Origin: Clostridiaceae bacterium
GTDB taxonomy: Bacteria > Bacillota > Clostridia > Oscillospirales > Acutalibacteraceae
DNA: 9,300 nt
NCBI GenBank assembly: GCA_016292705.1
Contig: JAEDHZ010000050.1
Coordinates: forward strand, 1-9,300
Reading direction: 5' to 3'
Both the position numbers and the translations under genes were made by a program. Every line of letters starts with the position of its first letter. The first letter of the stretch is position 1. The notes under the pieces were generated by a model that worked only from the letters and a program-made list of their open reading frames with translations, did not search any database and was not told where the DNA came from. Shown here in pieces: positions 1 through 6,966 of this stretch.

Positions 1-1433
1 TTGCGGTCAGCGGTGACTTCAACCCCGTTTGTGAAATCAGTGATATTGTTTATGACTCCCGCAAGGGAAAAGAGGGCACGCTTTTTGTCTGCCTTTCCGG
101 TTCACGCTTTGACGGCCATGCCTTTGCAAAAAGTGCCTATGAAAACGGCTGTCGTGTTTTTCTTTGCGAAAAAACCGTTTTGCTTCCGGAGGATGCCCGG
201 ATTATCCTTTGTCCTGACACAAGGGCGGCTCTTGCCGTTTGCTCGGTGAACTTTTTCCGTGCACCTTCAAGGGAACTTGCCGTTATCGGCATCACGGGAA
301 CAAAGGGCAAAACCACCGTTGCCCACATTGTCAGGTCGGTGCTTTCAGCGGCCGGAATCGAATGCGGAATCATCGGCACTGTCGGTGCGGAATACTCAGA
401 CACAGTGCTTCCGACAGTGAACACCACGCCGGAAAGCTATGAGCTGCAAAAGCTTTTGCGCATTATGGCGGACAACGGCTGCAAAGCGGCTGCGATTGAG
501 GTTTCCTCGCTCGGTCTCAAGCATCACCGTGTTGACGGGATTGAATTTGCCGCCGCTGTTTTCACGAATCTTTCGCCCGACCATATCGGAACGAACGAGC
601 ATGAAAGCTTTGAGGAATACGCATACTGGAAAAAGCAGCTTTTCTTCCGCTGCAAAAAAGCCTTCGTCAATTCCGATGACGCTTTTTCAAAAGATATTAT
701 TTCAGAATGCCCCTGCCCGGTTGTCACATTCGGATTTGATGACGGTGCGGATTACCGGATTACAAAAATGCGTCAGGTAAGAAACGGTCACCGCCTCGGC
801 GTTGATGTTTCCTTTGAACAGGGCGGAGAGGAAAAAAGCTTTTTTGTTTCCCTTCCCGGCGAGGTTAACGCATATAACGCAGTCTGCGCCTGCGCTGTCG
901 GAGAAAGCTTCGGCGCAAATGGGGAGGAGATAAAAAAAGGCCTTGAAACCGTTTTTGTGAAAGGACGCGGCGAGGTTCTTGAAACAGGAAAAGACTTTTC
1001 CGTCATTATAGACTATGCGCACAACGGCGTCAGCCTCAAAAGCATTATTGAAACCGCAAGAGCGTATCATCCGGAAAGGATTATTACTCTTTTCGGCTCA
1101 GTAGGCGGCCGCAGCGAAATCCGCAGGCAGGAGCTTGGGCTGGTTTCGGGAAGCATGAGCGATTTTACTGTTATTACCTCGGATGATCCCGATTTTGAAG
1201 ACCCCGAAAAAATCTGTCGTGAGATTGCGTCCTTTGTTGAAGAGGAAAACGGAAAGTACACAATCATTCCCGACCGCAAAGAGGCAATCCGCTATGCGCT
1301 TTCAATTGCGCAAAAGGGCGATATAATAATACTCTGCGGAAAAGGTCACGAGCAGTTCATGAAGGTCAAAGGCGAAAAACTCCCGTTTTCCGAAAAGCAG
1401 ATCGTTTTTGAAGCGCTGAAAACAACTGATTAA
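1..1433 (+). CDS. murE: UDP-N-acetylmuramyl-tripeptide synthetase MurE, 5' end cut by window edge
   Basis: Cytoplasmic ATP-dependent Mur ligase that adds the third amino acid to UDP-MurNAc-L-Ala-D-Glu. The frame is open from base 3, upstream of any internal ATG. These first residues are real MurE: they carry the DSR motif (bases 54-62) and the LFVCLSG...FDGHAFA pattern of the N-terminal uridine-binding domain. About 476 residues are visible, so only some 10-20 are missing. The P-loop GTKGKT lies at 297-314. It is followed by NTTPES, EVSS, FTNLSPDH, a YxxxK site in YAYWKKQLF (probable carbamylated lysine) and the late GKGHEQF motif. The substrate-selecting motif is DDPD (1182-1193), where DAP enzymes have DNPR, so I infer a lysine-like rather than DAP substrate. 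This remains unproven. The stop TAA is 12 bases before the Fem-family gene, suggesting one operon. The family call is firm; the substrate is not. Confidence 0.95.
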   Translation, partial: AVSGDFNPVCEISDIVYDSRKGKEGTLFVCLSGSRFDGHAFAKSAYENGCRVFLCEKTVLLPEDARIILCPDTRAALAVCSVNFFRAPSRELAVIGITGTKGKTTVAHIVRSVLSAAGIECGIIGTVGAEYSDTVLPTVNTTPESYELQKLLRIMADNGCKAAAIEVSSLGLKHHRVDGIEFAAAVFTNLSPDHIGTNEHESFEEYAYWKKQLFFRCKKAFVNSDDAFSKDIISECPCPVVTFGFDDGADYRITKMRQVRNGHRLGVDVSFEQGGEEKSFFVSLPGEVNAYNAVCACAVGESFGANGEEIKKGLETVFVKGRGEVLETGKDFSVIIDYAHNGVSLKSIIETARAYHPERIITLFGSVGGRSEIRRQELGLVSGSMSDFTVITSDDPDFEDPEKICREIASFVEEENGKYTIIPDRKEAIRYALSIAQKGDIIILCGKGHEQFMKVKGEKLPFSEKQIVFEALKTTD

Positions 1434-1445
1434 GGACTGATAATT

Positions 1446-2768
1446 ATGTATACATTCAAAAAGGAAACCGATTTAAAAGCATACGATGATTTTATTGAAA
1501 CCCACGGCGGACAGTATATTCAGTGCTCACGGTGGGAAAAGGTTAAAACCACCTGGAAATGCGCATACTATTCCGGCTTTGAAAACGGGGAAAGAGTTCT
1601 TGCCGTCCTTGTCATGGAAAGGGATCTCCCCGCCGCAGGAAAAATCTGGTATGCTCCGGCAGGCCCGGTATGTAACCTTGAAAACACCCTGCTCCTTTCG
1701 GAATTTACCGGGTTCATTAAAGGTGAAGTTGCAAAAAACAAAGTCACAGCTTTTATCATGGATCCGCCCGTTTCACTGCGTGTTAACGGCGAAAGAACCG
1801 AAGAAGGACACGCAATGCACAAAACCCTGCTTTCCCTCGGATATACTCTCAACCCCTCAATTGAAAACTATACCTACAAGCAGCCCGTTCAGCTTTTTAT
1901 CCCTCTCAAAGATGAAAACAAAAACGCTCTCGATGCAAAGGCAATCCTCAAAAAGTGCGACAAGGGTGTGCGCTACAGCATCCGGATCGGTGAACAGCGC
2001 GGACTTGTTGCAAAAACCTATACCTCAAAGGATGTCGATGCCGACCCGTCAATAATTGAGGACTTCATGGGTGTTATGCACGACACCTCGGAAAGGGACA
2101 ATTTTGTTGAGCGCAACGGTGAATACTGCGCAAAGCTCCTGCGTGAGTTTGACGGTTACAGCGACCTGAAGCTGGTCTATTACGACAAGGAGCTTGACAA
2201 AAAGCTTCAGGATGAACGCCTGAAGAAAAAGCAGGAGGCTCTTTCCCAGCTAGACGGTGCGCACGAAAAGAAAGCCCGCCAGCTTCAGGAAATCATTGAC
2301 AGCGTTGACAAGCAGACAGAGCACTTTGAAAAGCGCATTAAGGAAGCAGAGGAGTTCACAAAGGAAAACCGCATCTGTGTTGCAGGCGGACTTTCATTCT
2401 ACTATGCCGGAATGGGCAGCTGCCTTTTTGGCGGAACAAGGAATGTTATCCGCAACAATACCCGTTCAAGCCATTACCTCAATTATTTGCGCCTTTGCGA
2501 AAGCATAAACCGGGGCTGCAAAGTTCATGATCTCGGTTATGTCATTGTCAAAACCCCGGTTCTTGATGAGGACGGAACACTCGGTCCGCTTGTTCCCCAG
2601 GACAACTTCAAGGGAATCTATGACTTCAAGAAGAGCTTTTCGGCGGATTACTATGAATTTATCGGCGAATATGTCCTTGTCGGAAACAAGATGAAGTATT
2701 ACGCATATTCAAAGCTTATGCCAACCGCAAAGAAGCTCAAAATCAGCGTTATCAAGAAGCTGCGATAA
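1446..2768 (+). CDS. FemABX-family peptidoglycan branching aminoacyltransferase
   Basis: A 440-residue protein of the FemA/FemX/MurM family. These enzymes use aminoacyl-tRNA to add amino acids to the side chain of the stem-peptide residue on a lipid-linked or nucleotide precursor, at the inner face of the membrane. The family pattern is visible in order: QCSRWEKVK near residue 26, WYAPAGPV at 68-75, a first GNAT-like half, then a charged helical stretch at about 249-307 matching the two-helix coiled-coil arm of staphylococcal Fem proteins. After the arm come GGLSFYYAGMGSCLFGG (314-330) and an FKKSF...GEYVL tail typical of the second half. There is no signal peptide. The start ATG has AAGGA about 9 bases upstream, overlapping the murE stop. 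Position directly behind murE supports a cell-wall role. Which amino acid is added, and whether the enzyme acts first (FemX-like) or later (FemA/B-like), cannot be told from sequence. Confidence 0.9.
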   Translation: MYTFKKETDLKAYDDFIETHGGQYIQCSRWEKVKTTWKCAYYSGFENGERVLAVLVMERDLPAAGKIWYAPAGPVCNLENTLLLSEFTGFIKGEVAKNKVTAFIMDPPVSLRVNGERTEEGHAMHKTLLSLGYTLNPSIENYTYKQPVQLFIPLKDENKNALDAKAILKKCDKGVRYSIRIGEQRGLVAKTYTSKDVDADPSIIEDFMGVMHDTSERDNFVERNGEYCAKLLREFDGYSDLKLVYYDKELDKKLQDERLKKKQEALSQLDGAHEKKARQLQEIIDSVDKQTEHFEKRIKEAEEFTKENRICVAGGLSFYYAGMGSCLFGGTRNVIRNNTRSSHYLNYLRLCESINRGCKVHDLGYVIVKTPVLDEDGTLGPLVPQDNFKGIYDFKKSFSADYYEFIGEYVLVGNKMKYYAYSKLMPTAKKLKISVIKKLR

Positions 2769-2804
2769 TTTCAAATGTTTCCTGCAAAAGTTATGCAAGC
2801 TTCA

Positions 2805-2819
2805 TTAACGATTTGTTAA
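2805..2819. promoter_or_regulatory. Inverted repeat over the -35 region, possible operator
   Basis: TTAAC-N5-GTTAA is a perfect 5-bp inverted repeat. Its right arm overlaps the proposed -35 box at 2816-2821, which is where a repressor site would block polymerase. A 5-bp arm in AT-rich DNA can arise by chance, so this is only a candidate. Confidence 0.25.
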
Positions 2820-2844
2820 CATATTCATTACAACTCTGTATAGT
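2816..2844 (+). promoter_or_regulatory. Probable sigma-A-type promoter for the SDR-PHP gene pair
   Basis: TTAACA (2816-2821) matches the TTGACA -35 consensus at five of six bases. TATAGT (2839-2844) matches TATAAT at five of six. The spacer is exactly 17 bases. Transcription would start near 2851 and give a leader of about 86 bases before the ATG at 2937. It lies just downstream of the femX-like gene and points at the SDR gene. Confidence 0.65.
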
Positions 2845-2860
2845 TTCGTCTATAAAATAG

Positions 2861-2882
2861 CAACAAGGTCAACACCTTGTTG
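2861..2882 (+). promoter_or_regulatory. Perfect 9-bp inverted repeat in the SDR leader (operator or RNA hairpin)
   Basis: CAACAAGGT and ACCTTGTTG are exact reverse complements around a 4-base CAAC loop. The repeat begins about 10 bases after the predicted transcription start and is not followed by a T-run, so it is not a standard terminator. It could be a roadblock operator for a dimeric repressor or an RNA stem in the 5' leader. A second Shine-Dalgarno-like GAGGTGA (2889-2895) lies just after it, with no good start codon at normal spacing. Confidence 0.5.
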
Positions 2883-2936
2883 GATATCGAGGTGATTAAA
2901 ATTTTCGGATTGAATTTAAAGAATGGAGATTGTAAA

Positions 2937-3782
2937 ATGGTTAATTGCTGGTTCGATTACAAAACTGTCATCGTTTCCGGAGCGTCAAGCGGTATCGGAA
3001 AAGGTCTTGTTAAAAAGCTTATTTTTGAGCACGGCTGTACCGTTATCGGAATTGCAAGGAATGAAAAAAGAATGGAGGCCTTGGTCAGCGAACTCGGCGA
3101 TAAAGCGCATTACTTCTCATATTACCTCTTCGATGTTTCAGAAAAGGAAAGTTGGCGCAACTTTGCGAATGACCTTCTTGAAAAAGGTATTCAGCCGGAC
3201 ATCCTCATCAACAACGCCGGAATTTTGCCGAAATTCAACAAGTTCGGTCAATACTCCCTTGAGGACATCGACCGTGCAATGCAGGTCAACTTCTATTCAA
3301 TTGTTTATTCAATGAATGTCATGATGCCCATTCTCCTGCATTCAAAGAGCGCCGGCATCATCAATGTTTCCAGCTCGGCTGCGCTGTGCTCCCTTGCCGG
3401 AACATCAATCTATTCCGCAAGTAAAGCAGCTGTAAAAAGCATGACGGAGTCCATCCGCGAGGAATACAGAGGACGCCTCTATGTCGGCCTTGTCTGCCCC
3501 GGCTTCACAAAAACCGATATCTTCCACAACCAGGACAGAGGCAATGAATCCAGCGTGAGCGACAAAATGCTTGACATGGTTTCAACCTCCTGCGAAAGAA
3601 TGGTCAACGACATTGTCAACGGTATCTGGAAAAAGAAGAGCAACATGGTCTTCGGTATTGACGCAAGAATGATGAATAACTCAACCCGTTTCTTTGGTGT
3701 GTTCACTTCAAAGGTCAGCAGCAGTGTTATCAAAAAAGCTCATCTTGAAATGTTCAAAAATGTTTTCGACAGCGAAAAATGA
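2937..3782 (+). CDS. Short-chain dehydrogenase/reductase (SDR) family oxidoreductase
   Basis: A classical single-domain SDR of 281 residues, predicted to be a cytoplasmic NAD(P)H-dependent oxidoreductase. The Rossmann glycine motif GASSGIG is at residues 15-21 and NNAG at 92-95. The tetrad is Asn118, Ser146, Tyr159 and Lys163 (YSASK), followed by PGFTKTD. Arg41 after the second strand (IARN) suggests NADP(H) preference, by family rule. The start is ATG 2937, with GGAGA at 2925-2929 and 7-base spacing. An in-frame TTG at 2877 would put the N-terminus inside the hairpin and lacks a ribosome site, so I reject it. The last residues overlap the next gene by ATGA. The substrate cannot be inferred. 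After PGFTKTD there is an unusual tail of about 70 residues rich in Ser, Asn, Met and Lys (FFGVFTSKVSSSVIKKAH), which could pack on a membrane or a partner. All catalytic residues are intact. Confidence 0.9.
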   Translation: MVNCWFDYKTVIVSGASSGIGKGLVKKLIFEHGCTVIGIARNEKRMEALVSELGDKAHYFSYYLFDVSEKESWRNFANDLLEKGIQPDILINNAGILPKFNKFGQYSLEDIDRAMQVNFYSIVYSMNVMMPILLHSKSAGIINVSSSAALCSLAGTSIYSASKAAVKSMTESIREEYRGRLYVGLVCPGFTKTDIFHNQDRGNESSVSDKMLDMVSTSCERMVNDIVNGIWKKKSNMVFGIDARMMNNSTRFFGVFTSKVSSSVIKKAHLEMFKNVFDSEK

Positions 3783-4546
3783 AATATAACCTCCACACCC
3801 ACACTGCCCGTTGTCTCCACGCAGTCGGAAATGACGAGGACTATGTGAAAGCGGCGATTGACGCTTCCTTTTCTTCAATCGGCTTTTCCGACCATACCCC
3901 GTGGCCTTATGAGCCGGACTTTGTTTCTTCAATGAGAATGAGGGAAAGCGAACTTGAGGATTATGTCAGTTCGGTCTGTATGCTGCGTGAAAAGTATAAG
4001 GATAAGATTGATATCCACCTCGGTCTTGAGTGCGAATATTTCAGGGAATATATTCCGTGGCTTTGCGCAATGAGCGAAAAATTCGGCATTGAATATCTCA
4101 TTCTCGGCCACCACTTTTCGCCGGACGAAAAACACGGGGTTTATAACGGACGGATAAAAACACCTCAGGGAATTGAACAGTATACAAACGATGTTCTTGA
4201 AGCAATGGACAGCGGCTTGTTTCTTTATGTTGCACATCCGGACATCTTCATGCGCACCTATGGAGATTTTGACGAGCACTGCGAAAAAGCCTCAAGACTG
4301 ATTGTTCAAAAGGCGATTGAAACGGACACGCCGCTTGAATATAATCTTCTCGGTCTTTCCCATTGCATTGCAGACGGAATGAAAGAGGGATATCCACATT
4401 CTTGTTTCTGGCGCATTGCCGGGGAGCTGGGTGCAAAAGCCGTTATCGGCATTGATGCACACGAACCGAAAGCCTTTCTTGAAACCGAAAAGTTTGAAAA
4501 GGCAAAAGCCTTGCTTGAAAGCCTCGGGCTGAAAGCGGCATTTTGA
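3779..4546 (+). CDS. PHP-domain phosphatase, histidinol-phosphatase (HisK/HisJ)-like
   Basis: A 255-residue PHP-superfamily metal-dependent phosphoesterase, close in length and pattern to the Firmicute histidinol-phosphatase family that dephosphorylates L-histidinol phosphate. Candidate metal ligands are in family order: His6 and His8 (NLHTHT), Asp38 and His39 (GFSDHTPWP), Glu84 (GLECEY), His111 (LGHHF), His153 (VAHPD), and Asp226 and His228 (GIDAH). No signal peptide or membrane segment is seen. The start ATG overlaps the SDR stop by ATGA and has only a weak ribosome site, so translation probably depends on ribosomes finishing the SDR. No other histidine gene lies in the window, so the true substrate could be another small phosphate ester linked to the SDR product. 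The fold and catalytic type are secure; the substrate is not. A strong terminator follows 22 bases after the stop. Confidence 0.85.
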   Translation: MKYNLHTHTARCLHAVGNDEDYVKAAIDASFSSIGFSDHTPWPYEPDFVSSMRMRESELEDYVSSVCMLREKYKDKIDIHLGLECEYFREYIPWLCAMSEKFGIEYLILGHHFSPDEKHGVYNGRIKTPQGIEQYTNDVLEAMDSGLFLYVAHPDIFMRTYGDFDEHCEKASRLIVQKAIETDTPLEYNLLGLSHCIADGMKEGYPHSCFWRIAGELGAKAVIGIDAHEPKAFLETEKFEKAKALLESLGLKAAF

Positions 4547-4568
4547 TTTGAAAATTAAACCAAAAGCA

Positions 4569-4602
4569 AAGCTCCCGGACGACCCTCCGGGAGCTTGGTT
4601 GT
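4569..4602. terminator. Bidirectional intrinsic terminator between convergent genes
   Basis: An 11-bp perfect stem (AAGCTCCCGGA at 4569-4579 with its complement at 4586-4596) closes a 6-base loop. The plus-strand side is followed by GGTTGTTTATT. The minus-strand side is followed by the T-rich run TGCTTTTGGTTTAATTTT. It sits between the ends of the PHP gene (4546) and the minus-strand phosphoesterase (4621) and can serve both. Confidence 0.9.
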
Positions 4603-4620
4603 TTATTCGGTTTTGCCGCA

Positions 4621-5784
4621 TCAGATGACGAAGAACATCTTGAGAAAGGCACGGAAAATGTCACCGATGATTGCCGGAGTCAAGAAATCCGTGAAGTAAT
4701 AGCTGAAGCTTTCGCCAACAACATCTTTGTAAAAGATTGAATGGGTTTCAAAGTTTTCAACATCGTTTTCGTTGAAGTTGAAAACCCTCATCGACCTTTT
4801 GTCGCCATCTCCGTAGGAACGGAAGCCTGTTCCGCCGTTATAGCCGAGGATAATGCCCTCCTTTGTTCTTCCCATAAAGCGGTTGACGTGGTCGTGCGCA
4901 AAGAATGCGCCGATAATATCTCCCTTTTCAAGCCATGCTTCATACTGACCTGTGGTGTAATCAATCGGTTCGGAACAAGGAGCTTCTCCCATAACATTGT
5001 CGTCACCGATGAGACCGGAATTCGGGTTGAGGGCAAACCACCGGCGTTCACCAAGGCTGAAGCAGGCGTTTTGGGCTTCCTTGTATGTCACACTGTCAAC
5101 AAACTGATAAATCTCCTTAACGGGCACATGCTGGAACAAAACGGACGGAACAACCTCTCCGCCGTTGGCAGCTTTGAGTTCGTCACTCTTCTGCTTATAC
5201 CATTCAACCTGCTCGGGATAAACTCCGGCATAGCCGGTGCCGGCTTTGTTCTTGTTGTTGGTGTCCATCATGTATATATTGAGGGCGATTTTTGAGCTGT
5301 CGGTTGAGGAATAGATGGGAACATTGTAGGAACCCGGGTCATTCTCCGTTGTACCTGCCTGGGAAACGCAATATTCAAACTGCTTGAAAACAGCCATCAT
5401 TTCCGTTGTTGAAAGCTTGTCTTCAAGGTCGTGGTCATGGTTTCCGAAAGTTACGGCAAAAGGAACCTTTGCGTCATTGAAAATTGACGCAAGCGCAATG
5501 ATCGCTTTTTTAATTCTTTTTTCCGTTGCGCCGAAAAACATATCCGAAAGCATATCACCGGGAACAACAATGAGATCCGGCTGCTCCTGCGCAATGGCTG
5601 CCTTGAGGAAAGCAACAGTCTTCTTGTTCATTTTGTCAATGTCCTGAGTGTCATTGAGCTGAAGAATCCTGAAGGTTCCGTCCTCATTGAAGCTGAGCTT
5701 ATCGGGTGTGCCTGCTGCAAAAGCAACAGAGCAAAGCGCAAAAATCATAAGCAGTGAAAGCACTGCGCTGAAAATTTTTTTCAT
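4621..5784 (-). CDS. Secreted calcineurin-like metallophosphoesterase
   Basis: A 387-residue dinuclear-metal phosphoesterase, predicted to be exported. The start is ATG 5784, giving MKKIF, a hydrophobic core to about residue 20 and an Ala-Phe-Ala signal-peptidase I site near 23. An upstream in-frame start would bury this signal under 25 extra residues and run into prfB. GGAG lies about 9 bases upstream. Metallophosphoesterase motifs follow in order: LNDTQD (43-48), PGD (74-76), GNHD (113-116), QH (217-218) and AHDH (295-298). The first motif has Gln where many relatives have His (DxH), as in some purple-acid-phosphatase-like groups. The layout, with GQYEAWLEKGD before the last motif, resembles PAP29/Dcr2-type proteins. 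The C-terminus is hydrophobic (about 367-387, ending FLKMFFVI) and may touch the membrane. The substrate is unknown. It follows prfB by 7 bases, so the two are probably co-transcribed. Confidence 0.88.
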   Translation of the reverse strand: MKKIFSAVLSLLMIFALCSVAFAAGTPDKLSFNEDGTFRILQLNDTQDIDKMNKKTVAFLKAAIAQEQPDLIVVPGDMLSDMFFGATEKRIKKAIIALASIFNDAKVPFAVTFGNHDHDLEDKLSTTEMMAVFKQFEYCVSQAGTTENDPGSYNVPIYSSTDSSKIALNIYMMDTNNKNKAGTGYAGVYPEQVEWYKQKSDELKAANGGEVVPSVLFQHVPVKEIYQFVDSVTYKEAQNACFSLGERRWFALNPNSGLIGDDNVMGEAPCSEPIDYTTGQYEAWLEKGDIIGAFFAHDHVNRFMGRTKEGIILGYNGGTGFRSYGDGDKRSMRVFNFNENDVENFETHSIFYKDVVGESFSYYFTDFLTPAIIGDIFRAFLKMFFVI

Positions 5785-5791
5785 GAAAATA

Positions 5792-6919
5792 TCACTCCAT
5801 ATTGCTTGCAAGCGCATCAAGCGACTGCTTTTTGAGGTAGGCGTTGATAAATCCGTCAATGTCTCCGTCCATTACAGCGTTGATGTTACCCATTTCAAAG
5901 CCCGTTCTGTGGTCTTTTGCAAGGGTATACGGCATGAAGACATAGGAGCGGATCTGACTGCCCCAGCCGATCTCCTTCTGGTCGCCCTTGATGTCCTCAA
6001 TCTTGTCCAGGTGCTCGCGCTCCTTGATTTCAATGAGCTTTGATTTGAGCATACGCATACAAACCTCTCGGTTCTGGTGCTGGCTGCGTTCAACCTGACA
6101 GCTTACAACAATACCGGTCGGAATGTGAATAAGACGAACGGCAGAGGAGGTTTTGTTAACCTTTTGTCCGCCTGCACCGGAAGCACGGTATACTTCCATC
6201 TTGATATCCTCGGGGTTGATTTCAACCTCAATTGTATCGTCAATTTCCGGCATAACCTCAAGGGAAGCAAAGGAAGTGTGTCTTCTTCCCGAAGAATCGA
6301 ACGGTGAAACACGAACAAGGCGGTGAACACCCATTTCGCTTTTGAGATATCCATAGGCATTTTCGCCCTCAACAAGAACAACGGCGGACTTGAGTCCGGC
6401 CTCGTCACCGTCAAGGAAGTCGAGCGTGGTGAACTTATAGCCATGCTTTGTTGCCCACTGACCGTACATTCTGAAAAGCATCTGGCACCAATCCTGCGCC
6501 TCCGTTCCGCCTGCGCCGGCGTGGAAAGTGAGAATGGCATTCTTTGCGTCATATTCACCGGAAAGGAGGGTTGAAAGCGTCTGCTTTTCAAGCTCGTTTT
6601 CAACCGCTTCAACGCTTGCCTTGCATTCATCAACAAGGTCAAGGTCTCCCTCCTCATCGGAAAGCTCAATCATCATGAGAGCGTCATCATAAGCGGTTTT
6701 GAGATCGTCATAAGCTTTGATTCTGTTTTTGAGCGAAGCAATGCGCTGGAGCACCTTCTGGGAGTTTGCAAGGTCTCCCCAGAAATCCTCGGCGGCAGTC
6801 TGCTTTTCAAGCTCTTCAATCTCTGCGCTCATTTTTGAAAGTCCGAGTGCGGAGGCAAGCTCCGAAAGAGGCTTTTCGCTTTCGAGAAGTCGGAGTCTGA
6901 GTTCTTCAAATTGAATCAT
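5792..6919 (-). CDS. prfB: Peptide chain release factor 2 (RF2)
   Basis: Class I release factor that reads UAA and UGA stop codons and triggers peptidyl-tRNA hydrolysis on the ribosome. From ATG 6919 it has 375 residues, normal for RF2. The recognition tripeptide SPF is at 205-207 and GGQ at 250-252, the same numbering as the E. coli protein. SPF rather than PxT rules out RF1. Residue 246 is Ala, not the Thr of E. coli K-12. The N-terminal helices (1-110) end at an EDFW landmark and continue in one frame. There is no in-frame UGA, so the programmed +1 frameshift used by many prfB genes is absent. AAAGGA (6931-6936) is 11 bases before ATG 6919 and 8 before an in-frame TTG at 6922. Either could be used; I chose the ATG. 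The signal-peptide phosphoesterase lies immediately downstream. Confidence 0.97.
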   Translation of the reverse strand: MIQFEELRLRLLESEKPLSELASALGLSKMSAEIEELEKQTAAEDFWGDLANSQKVLQRIASLKNRIKAYDDLKTAYDDALMMIELSDEEGDLDLVDECKASVEAVENELEKQTLSTLLSGEYDAKNAILTFHAGAGGTEAQDWCQMLFRMYGQWATKHGYKFTTLDFLDGDEAGLKSAVVLVEGENAYGYLKSEMGVHRLVRVSPFDSSGRRHTSFASLEVMPEIDDTIEVEINPEDIKMEVYRASGAGGQKVNKTSSAVRLIHIPTGIVVSCQVERSQHQNREVCMRMLKSKLIEIKEREHLDKIEDIKGDQKEIGWGSQIRSYVFMPYTLAKDHRTGFEMGNINAVMDGDIDGFINAYLKKQSLDALASNME

Positions 6920-6966
6920 CAAAAAAACAATCCTTTCGTGTATATCGTTGAAGTTAGTAAGTTTCC

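Noticed and set aside
180..1433. Treating murE as starting at an internal codon near 180
   Set aside because: The frame stays open to base 3 and the upstream residues contain the MurE N-terminal DSR and DGHAFA patterns, so the gene simply runs off the window edge.
1486..2055. A 189-residue plus-strand frame inside the Fem-family gene
   Set aside because: It is an overlapping frame of a well-supported gene, low in recognisable motifs and rich in Ser/Pro/Lys typical of shadow frames.
2877..2936. Upstream TTG start for the SDR gene
   Set aside because: It would begin inside the 9-bp inverted repeat with no ribosome site; the ATG at 2937 has GGAGA at good spacing and begins right before the Rossmann fold.
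4741..5295. A 184-residue plus-strand frame opposite the phosphoesterase
   Set aside because: Antisense to a gene with signal peptide and all catalytic motifs; no ribosome site or family resemblance.
5785..5859. N-terminal extension of the phosphoesterase by 25 residues
   Set aside because: It overlaps the end of prfB and would place polar residues before a clear signal peptide; ATG 5784 has its own GGAG.
6103..6669. A 188-residue minus-strand frame within prfB
   Set aside because: A +1 shadow of prfB; the prfB frame carries SPF and GGQ at canonical positions.
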